Assembly: GCA_963969395.1 (NCBI GenBank)
Contig: OZ017804.1
Location: forward strand, 5,580,001-5,644,000
DNA: 64,000 bases
From: Pseudoscleropodium purum
Taxonomy: Eukaryota; Streptophyta; Bryopsida; Hypnales; Brachytheciaceae
Direction: 5' to 3'
Positions 55,271 through 64,000 of this stretch are shown one piece after another. The notes beneath the pieces are model-generated. The model saw nothing but the letters and a program-made list of their open reading frames with translations, was not told where the DNA came from and ran no database searches. The stretch's first letter is position 1. The number at the start of each line of letters is the position of its first letter. A program made the position numbers and the translations under genes.

Positions 55271-58200
55271 GAATATTTATGTGCATTAGAAACTGTGGGA
55301 AGAACAGAGTATCTTATGCACAGCGTATAATCTAGACAATGTAGTTTAGGATTGTAGAAGTCGTGATCTCGGGAAAGGTGGCTATGTTAGGCAGAAGCAA
55401 ATTTCCAGCTCCAGCAGTGTCTTATTTTGACACTTAGTTTTGTGCTACAGTGGTTGCCTTGAACAAACTATTGGCGACCAAGTTTCAGTCGGAGTGGTGC
55501 AAGTGGCAGCAAACGGGGTTTAAGTGGGTAACGTGGTGGTTTCTTCACTTCGTTTGCTTGAAGTATCACTAACGCTTGGTTGATCCACGAGGGATGTAGG
55601 AAATGTAGGAACTGTAATTACTCCTTGCAATTTGAGTCAAAAAATTATTTAGTTTCTTTAGCATGAGATTTAAATTTTCTTTGATTTTTGCAAGCAATTT
55701 GTTGAATTTTGCTGCAGTTGGGGTGTCGGAGCAAACCCGCAGAAGTAGCCAATTTCAGAATCCTGTTTCAAAATTTTATGAAGGATGAGTACTTTGAGGA
55801 AAGAAAATTATTGTAGCCCCACTTTGCTAGTAACTTGCAAATTGCAGAGCAGGAATTGTAAGGTCAGAAATCCCAATATGGCCTTGTTTTTATTCAAAGC
55901 AGTTGATCATTGGGAAAACAAGGCCACAACCAAGTGCCCGCATCGATGTTTCTTCATTGCTCATTAGTTGCTCAGCTTGCAAGTGAGCAGCTTATCGAGA
56001 AGTGATTGTGGATTTGCCAAGGCAGTTTACCTGTGAAACGAAATGAGAAAGAACTCTGGTCCTTCAGATTCTCTGAAGCCCAGGCCACCAATTCTCGGAT
56101 TCTGAAGTGACAAACAACCCTCGAAAGATGGGTTGGTGCCTGTGGAAATCATCCCTTTTGGCATTGTGTGAATAGTTTGTTGAAAAAAATCCAAAGCATT
56201 CATTGGAAGTCAAACTCTTATACAAGATCTCCCTTTTTCATGCAAAATTTTGAGGATGAATAGTTGCACTTTTGTCCTACACAATCTACATATAAGAAAT
56301 AGTTACTATTAATAAATTAGTCAAATTTTCAAATATCCTAGTTGGCAGGGAAATTCCAACACACCAAAGAATGCATCATTTGGATACCATATGCAAAAGA
56401 TATAAAGGGCCAAAGTTTTTATTTATATAAGTTCTAAAATTGTTTCTTCAATGTAGGTGCATATTGATTTAGGAGATGTACCTAAAGCAATGATGGTGAT
56501 TTTTGGTTAGTGGCTTATGTGGTGGTGGGGGGCTACTTTAAGCTTCCATTTTTCATAGATCACATTTCACATTAAAAAAATCATTCCATTTTGAGCATTC
56601 TAGCATAAGAAAAATTAGTGTACATTGCGGTATTATTTGCCATTAGAAAATGAGTTTTTTCAAAAAAATTCCTTCTTCTAAAATTCCTTATCTATCTTGA
56701 GTGAAAAAAATCCTTTGGATTTCTTTAATTGTGGCATGATGAAAAATCAAAACAAGCACTATAATGTATTTTTAATTAATTCAATTAGAAAGATTTTATT
56801 TATCAAAGCTAGATTTATGAGTGTGTTCATATCCTTGTAACATCAAATTTGACTTTTGATAAGTACATATTACTTGAGAATACATTTTGTATATTTACAC
56901 TCATTTTAATCCAAACCACTTATATATCGAATTTAAATCAACATTTCATTGTACAAGGTGTATAGCAATAATAGCAATGCAATGAATGAAGGTACTAATT
57001 GTAGTGACATGGAGTCATCTATTTGCATTTGGTTCATGTCTACTGGATTGATGAAGGTGTCTTTTGTACTAAGGTAGAACCACCCATACTAAATCATTTA
57101 AGCAATTAATGACATACAACAAGGAGTATGAGGGGATGCATATTTTTCCTTTGTAGAAAAATAAGGAATATAGGGTCTCTAATTTTTCTGTAATTTTATT
57201 GTCAAAATTGAAATTACTATGTTTTTTGGAAGGCAAAAAGTAGGAGTCTTGTAATTCTGATCATTCAAGAACTACATTCTGCTCACTACTTCCTACTTTC
57301 CCACTCACTAATTTGGGACATATGTCATGACGTTATGAGTCCCAACTTAGAAAAGGGGGAAAATATACATTCCAAGCTTTGGTTGGAATTTGTTCTAACC
57401 TTGGTTGGAAATAAATGCAAGCTACAAGTTGGGTACCAGAGCCTAGTTGGGTTCTACGTTACTGGACAACTATAGAGAGAAAAAGCTTAATGAATTTTAG
57501 TATATTTTTTATAAACTCACTTCATGAATTATATCATTTCTTTAGCACAAAAACTCAAACTTGCATCCACAAAACCAAAACAAGTAAATTAATTGCACCT
57601 ATTCATGACCTATTTTTAAAACTAAACATTAGAAATTCTTGCCTAAAATGTATACCCTCTATCCATAAGATCCAGGGGTTGATTTTCCATAAGAATCAAT
57701 AATAGTTTATACATTTGGTGTTCTGAGAATACAAGCAAAGAAAATATAGGAGATCCAATGCAACAAGATCTAATGCAAATTGGATAGGAATCATGCTGAG
57801 ATGCTTATTTGAAAAATTTTAGGTGCAATTACCTTAATCAAAAGCATTTGTGCTGAGAATTTGTATCCAGTGGAATTCCATCACTGCTTGAACGTCACTC
57901 TTCCAATGAGATATTTCCATTTAATCAAACTAGGTAAATACTAGTACAACCTGTTGCCAAGCTTGCAACACCACCAGTTCCAAAATTGAAGCTTGAATGA
58001 AGCTTGGCAGCAATGATGTCTGATCTCCAGGCTTTCTTCATTGCAAATTGCTTTGGGTGTAAACCTATCTGGTTACTAAACCCATCCTTCAGGTTTGTGT
58101 GACAAAACAAGTATAACGCTGTTACAACTAGAAATGCGTCATCTACCTTATATGTTACATGTCTGCTGCAAATTCTATGGTTCGCAAGTTATCAAGTAGG

Positions 58201-58398
58201 ACATCATGAGCAAACCATGGTTTGCTCTGACAAGCTCCCTGCGCAAAAAAACAGCCCGAGGCCCAACGAGAAAGACTGAGGACACTGGCAACTCCAATGC
58301 CAGAAGCCTTACCATTAAAAGGACAGATGCAACCACATGAATTTCTGTGGCTGGCTCCATGTGTCAATCACGGAGTCAAAGGCTCCAGGGCCACACCA
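55271..58398. other. RRC1 3' region and AT-rich spacer, no gene recognised
   Basis: The first ~300 bp are probably the RRC1 3' UTR. The rest is AT-rich, with one family R repeat at about 56140-56290 and short chance frames only. The last ~400 bp before 58398 are likely the 3' UTR of the minus-strand gene that follows. Confidence 0.5.
56140..56290 (-). repeat. Dispersed family R repeat, copy 4
   Basis: On the minus strand it carries GCAACTATTCATCCTC, GGGAGATCTTGTATAAGA, GTTTGACTTCCAATGAATG and GCCAAAAGGGATGATTTCCA. The last block is shared with the copy at 7738-7925. Confidence 0.65.
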
Positions 58399-61300
58399 TT
58401 AAAACACAACTGCTTGCTTTTGTTGTTGAATTTTACTCCAATGAAGCCTTCCTTTCGTCACAGTGACCTCTTCAGGAGCATCCTTTCCTTCGGCTTTGTC
58501 TAGCTTTGTGCTGCTCTTCAACTGCTCAGCAATTCGCTTAACCCCCCCTGAATCACGAGGGCTGTTGGTCCGAGTCGTCACTCCAATCTTGCGACCACCT
58601 GTCTTAATTTTGGGCAGCCCAAGCCTCTCTTTCTCTAAAGCATCAAAAATCTCCTCCCAGCGAGCTTGCAGTTGCTCTGCTTCCATTTGCTTCGGCGTCA
58701 CTCTTGAAAGGATACAAGCCAAGCTTGAAACTTGATCCACAACACAATCTGGGTTTGCCAGGTTAGAGGAAGGCGCTACAGAATCCTGTTCTTCATTAAC
58801 CTCTGCTGTCGCTTGATGGATTGCAGTTGGAGAAGAGGAAGAGGATCCACAGTCACAACCCCCAAGATTTGACTGTCCTGATTTAGTCTGGAGGAGAGGG
58901 TTATGTCCGATAACGCTCTCGGGCCTCGACCGGTTATCCAGTGCTTCGGGACTACGTTCCAAATGTTCTTTGCCACCTCCATCTCCTGCCATGGAGTCTT
59001 CACACAAGTCGATTTTAAAGATTCGTTGGGTTTCCATTAAATCCATGTCGCATGAACTCTCTGCTGACTGTTTTGGCTTCCCAATGATTTGCTCCTCAGT
59101 CACCTGTGAGTCGTCCTGACAGGCAACACCTGCAGCCACAGGGTCCAAGAATTGGTTAATCATCACACCTCAGAAGACTCCAGATCGATCCAAGATGGAG
59201 ATATTCATCAAAATGGCAGTTTCCCGATTGACCAAAGCTGCGGTGTACAAGCAGTTCTTCCTTAGAAAACTAGGACAGAACTAGATTTTAGTACAATTGC
59301 ACAAAGCTTTGACAAAGCCACTGAAAACTGCCAATTTAATGAATATACCCTTCAAATTAGAAAAAATCACAACTAGCAGGTATCACATAGATACCCAGGC
59401 AGAACTTTCTCCTTTTTTGTCGACAGAGTTTGCCAGCTTGGGAGTAGGCAATTCAATTCAGTCCTCTGCCACTACAGCCTGCTTCCACCATTTTCAATCT
59501 CAAGCATTCACCCCGAGTTCATCACCTGTGGTTCTAGTTGATTGGGATCATAGTAGATGGTTGTCAATTGCTTGATGACGATGATGATGCTAAGAATGAC
59601 CATTCGTCTTTATAGTTGCATGCTTACCTTCAATGACATGAGTTCTATCTCTTTCCATCCCAACGGATGGCCGTTCCGAACAATCTACTATCCTTCTATG
59701 AGAGTTGTATTCCGAGTCCTTGCGTCCTTTTAACTTGGAGAGCACTTGGTTTTTTTTCTTAGTAGCAACCACCAACTCAATACACCTAATGAAAGTCTTC
59801 TTCGTTGCTTGGTGGAGGGGGTGCTTTGTGAGACTCATTACAGGTACCTCTGAGAGCCTGGATTTCTCCTGGCAGCTGGACGAACTTCTGCGTTTAGTTT
59901 GTCCATTTTCTTGACTTGTCAGGGCCTCTCTGTTCACCACTGAAGTGTATTCTTCAGAGTCCAGATTATTATTACGCTGGCCAACATCTGAAGTGTTCTC
60001 CACAAAGGTCTCGTATTCGGCTTCATAATCTCCAACCATGGCGCATTCTGTGGCCTCGTCAGTTGGTGTCCCCTTCAACTCACATTGTTGGCTTACATGT
60101 TCTTCCACTTTTACTGCAGGCGCAACTTTGGGAGCATTTGAATTGGGATCAAACAGTGTTTTTCGACGCAAACGCTTACCTCCATCTTTTCTTGGACTTC
60201 GAGATCCAAATGTCTTTTTCTTCAGCTTCAAATTAGCATTCGGAACAGGTCTTATACCGGGCACTCTCCAAAACGAAGGTGCCCTTCTCAAACCTGCTTT
60301 TACTAAATGATGGGCGAGTCTAGAGTCCAAACCACCCATTTCCTCCAGAGATTCAACTCTCTTGAAAACAGGCTTTCCAATGCTACTATCCGGCCTTCTT
60401 TTTGGTCTCGTTTCGGAATCGTCTACTTCGATAGTACAGGCATCCTCACGCCTTGCTGGAGAATTGATCCCACCAGCTTGCACTGATTTACTCATTGAAG
60501 TTGGGACTACTTCATGCTCACTACTATCCCTCAACCAGGTCTCAGCATCTACATCTGTGAACTCTTCCCGCGGCGAGGATGGCTTACTGTCTATCTGTGA
60601 AGTGAAATCAGCGCAGCCTTGATTCTCACGGACACTAACCCCTCCAAATCGGAGTGTCTTCACCCAATCAAATCGTTTGTTTCCATCAGGATATCCTTGC
60701 ACACTGGCTCCCCCAGTCAAATGCTCTTTCATGTCATCTGAGTAAGAACACACATCCACAAGTTCCCTTCCTTTTCTAGTGAAGGCCCTGGATTTGTTGC
60801 TTGATCTTCCAGCTTGCACAGTTTCTCTGAGGGCCTTCCCCCACCTTCGTACTGGTGTCGCATCAGCTGCTCTTCCAGTGCTGTTTCCTGGACCGAAGAA
60901 GCCTCTAGAATTTGGATGATTCTTGTTTAATGCACCTGTTGTCCCTGAGTCACTTCCTGTACTTGAACTAATGGATGGCGCTCCTTTTGTATTTGGCCCG
61001 ACGTATCTGCCTCCAAACTTTCTTTCTTCAACCTGCCACATTTAATTGCATTAAAGGCAAGAGTTTTAGCCAGAGAATTTTTCTGGCTAATTTCATTGAA
61101 AAAGATTTTGGAGGCAAATAGTCGAAAGTTAAGTAGGATGTGCTACAAAATTGTCGAAATAAGATCAACTATAGTAATTATTGAAGAATGTAGAATATTC
61201 AACCAAATCGACTGAGGTTGTAGAAATTACCCTGAATTTAAAAAAAATAGCAGACTCACTGACCTGGCACCTTGAATCCGGTTGCCGATGGGTGGCAGAT

Positions 61301-63982
61301 CTGGAGGACGATGAAGTTGCAGGTCTTTTCTGACTGGGATTTTCAAGCATGCTTGGGGCACTTGCATTGCTGCATTTGCCATCTCTCTGGGTTGTTGGAT
61401 TGTCCAATAAAAGAGGCGTTTGAGGGCAGCTCAAAACAGCAGGTTTGGTGTTGTCATGGACAACACGTTTGGCTCCATACCGTGCTTGCAAATTGGCCAG
61501 CTTCTGACTTAGCAGTAAAATTTCATGGGCGATTTGCTCCTCCAGCTGCCGTTGAGTGTCCATGTCCAGATCGGCCGAAAAGTTGGGAGTATGATGAGCT
61601 GGAGGGAGCACGGGGTCTGGCATTTCGCGAAGAGAGCTTACTTCGGTTGGATTTGGCTGACATTCACTCTCTGGTGGTGCCCAGTTTACTTCATACTTTT
61701 GTTGATCCACACACATGGCAGGGACACCGGGAAAGAGTCTTCCTTTGTGAACCCACGGAGCTGGACATACCAACACATGATCATCACCAGACATGCAATG
61801 AGCGGTTCCACATGTGTGTCCATGTGGAGGCTGAACCAAGTTTCTACTTCGGAGATCTACACTCGTCTGCTTCATGGTTTGGGCTGCATACATAACTGGT
61901 CCTTCAAAGTTCATTCTCTGGCAACATGCCGGTGCTTCAGTTCTACGGGGGAAGCACTTGATTTCATTCAGGGATGCAGGCTCTACGAAATAGCGAACAG
62001 CCCTGGCCCACATCCAAACTGAAACTTTGAAGGCAACTATAACAATGGGGTGACGCTATATGATAGGCCATCAGAAAAGTCCCTCTCCATCGATTATCAA
62101 CTGTTTCAATGCTCCTTTAATTGATTGATGGATTCACACTGAAAGGCTAATGTTTTAGTGTCATTGTAATAATTTTTTGGTGCACTTTTAATGTGCTAAA
62201 ACGTTAAATTTGAAAAACACTGAAAGACAAGGAAATGACACTAGCACAGAGCCATTTAAGTATTAACCCATTAACAACTTGAAGCAGCACTAAAATAGTT
62301 GATAATCAGTCGGGTGGGGTTATTGTGAAGTATTTTTAAAAAAACAATGAAATCGAAGGTACTAGTGAAATTGATCACCTCGGGACACCTCGTTGAAAGG
62401 AACAGTCTGGGCTGGTGAATCTGGTGCCCCCCGCACATGCATTGCAACCACTCACAGCTTGGCTGTTGGTTGGAAATGTTGTACCGCGGGAGCTCCTGCA
62501 TACATTTGCATGTGGCATCCAGCTGGGATTGGCTGGATAAGGGAAACAATTTCGAGCTGGAAGATCATGTCCTGGCAACCCACTCCTCGCCTGCTCATCC
62601 CTGGGTTCCGGCACACATCGATTCTCGGTAACTGGGGCCAAGGTCCCTGCATCATATATATTTTCAGTTTCTTATCAAACCAGAGGTACACTGTTTTGCA
62701 AAAGACACTGGACTTCTCCATGACATTATATAACCCTCAAAACTTTCTCCCTGTAAACAGTCCTACAACTTCAGCGCTACGATCGAATCTGTTTTTCAGG
62801 GATTCCAGCTTAGGAAATAAATTGAAGTCATGACCCTTGGTGATCATACCATGAAGGATAAGCATAACGAATAAACAAGTGTGGTCTCACTTGCTTGTCG
62901 CATGGCCAAAGGCATGACAGTAAGCATGACTTACCACAACAACGGCAATAAATTGTGTTTCTCACTGCACATATGAAAATGAAACATACCGGCCGTAACA
63001 AGTAAAAGAATAATTGGACAAAAAGCTGTTGATTGCAACAAGATGACCTGAGTTCTCTCCATTTACAGGTGGACCGGGAATGTCCTCTTTCGGAGTCTCA
63101 GTGGGCTCCTCCTTTGGCTGTCTCTCCTCAGGATTTTGCAGGGCTTGGTGGAGAATTCTGACAGCTGGTTTAACATGCTGCGAAGACTGAATATCTGGAT
63201 GGCTGCAATTCATGGAATGATTATTATTCTGTCCGCTTTCTGAACAATCTATGGCGTTGCTCCAGACAGCTCGGTGGAGTTCGGTTTCCGTTCCCATGTC
63301 CTTTACAGGCTCTGTCAATCATCACTAACCAATATTATATAGCAAATTGGAACGGGCTTTGCCAGAAAACTAACAATTACTAAAATCATAATGAGCACTT
63401 GTCCATCAAATACTACCAGTATGACCTATGTTGCTGCCAGAACTACAATGGTGCATCCTATGGTAAATCCAATTTTTGACTATATTTCCAATTTTCATTC
63501 ATTTGCAATGACATATATACTTTGAAAATGAAAATCATTCATTATGTAAGTCACAATCAATGAAATCTTCAATCTTCAATGTGCGAACCCCGTAACCAAG
63601 AATACTCAATCCGCCCCCGAGTTGCAAACGTCTATGTACAATGACAAACAAAACACACATCTGTCTTAATATGTAATATAGATATCCTTGGTATAAACCG
63701 AGTTCATTTCAAGTAAGAAAGGAGATTCATACCACCACCCTGATTGACAGAAAATAACTCCCCTGAAGTGGCTGCGGATTGTCTTAGACCAGACAATCTG
63801 ACCACAATCTGTTTCACTCCAGGTCTGGTAGAACCCACGCCCCCATCCTGAGCAAGATGACAGCAATTGCAGTCATCAAGAGTGTTGTCACGGTACCCAG
63901 TTAGAGGCAACACCTTCAAGAGAGGATGGCTCACTTTAAAACCAGCTGCTCTCGCCGAATACCACATTTCATCAAAGCCGCA
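58399..63982 (-). CDS. Large unrecognised protein, 5' end beyond the window or at its edge
   Basis: Six phase-consistent exons on the minus strand: 63982-63733, 63311-63048, 62631-62389, 62018-61264, 61032-59628, 59129-58399 (TAA); about 1215 visible residues. The first seen exon follows an acceptor (CTGTTAG) and has no in-frame ATG before FDEMWYSARAAGF, so more exons probably lie upstream. Features: a Cys/Pro-rich N-terminal half; a short coiled coil at about 408-432 (QRQLEEQIAHEILLLSQKLA); long Ser-rich, charged, probably disordered stretches; a basic cluster LKLKKKTFGSRSPRK plus KRLRRK, a likely nuclear signal; and a compact C-terminal motif QARWEEIFDALEKERLGLPK followed by KTGGRKIGV. No named domain was recognised. 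It is probably a nuclear plant protein. The weaker junctions are the donors of the second and third exons (CAG|GTCATC and GAG|GTGTCC). Confidence 0.7.
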
Positions 63983-64000
63983 CTAACAGACCATTCAGAG

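Overview
The window is nuclear DNA of a land plant. The genes are split by many short GT-AG introns (17 coding exons in one gene), the spaces between them are long, AT-rich and repeat-filled, and the recognisable proteins are plant types: MED22, the plastid Holliday-junction resolvase MOC1, the RRC1/SR140 splicing factor, an eight-cysteine lipid-transfer protein and F-box proteins. Codon use and gene style suggest a non-flowering plant, perhaps a bryophyte or lycophyte. That is an impression and not an identification.

Layout. 0-1.8 kb: repeats, including a complete 644-bp element with TTAA ends. 1.9-2.8 kb (+): MED22. 4.7-5.5 kb (+): a GC-rich orphan reading frame. 5.6-25.6 kb: a segmental cluster of three related blocks. 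Block 1 holds a lipid-transfer protein gene and a broken F-box gene. Block 2 holds the lipid-transfer and F-box genes, both intact. Block 3 holds an intact F-box gene only, with a replaced promoter. About 7.8 kb of AT-rich repeats separates blocks 1 and 2. 25.6-31.5 kb: AT-rich repeats. 31.5-32.7 kb (+): an RNase P Rpp14-like subunit behind telo-box motifs. 34.7-38.3 kb (-): MOC1 in ten coding exons, with a small TTAA element in one intron. 39.3-47.0 kb: AT-rich DNA between two inverted copies of a ~410-bp gene leader. 47.5-55.3 kb (+): RRC1/SR140 (U2SURP type) in 17 coding exons. 58.4-64.0 kb (-): a large unrecognised protein, open at the window edge.

How it fits together. The conserved genes are nuclear information-processing genes (Mediator, RNase P, U2 snRNP-associated factor) plus a nuclear-encoded plastid recombination enzyme. 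They are independent plant genes and not an operon. The most notable structures lie between and around them: (1) a family of elements with TTAA target sites and CCCC-starting inverted repeats, resembling piggyBac-type MITEs; (2) remnants of this family exactly at the left borders of duplicated blocks 2 and 3; (3) an inverted duplication of the 5' leader shared by MOC1 and RRC1; (4) an apparent promoter replacement upstream of the third F-box gene; (5) a patch of much higher identity around the two lipid-transfer genes, suggesting gene conversion. All splice models were made by eye from GT-AG sites, reading phase and family knowledge; no alignment or search was run.
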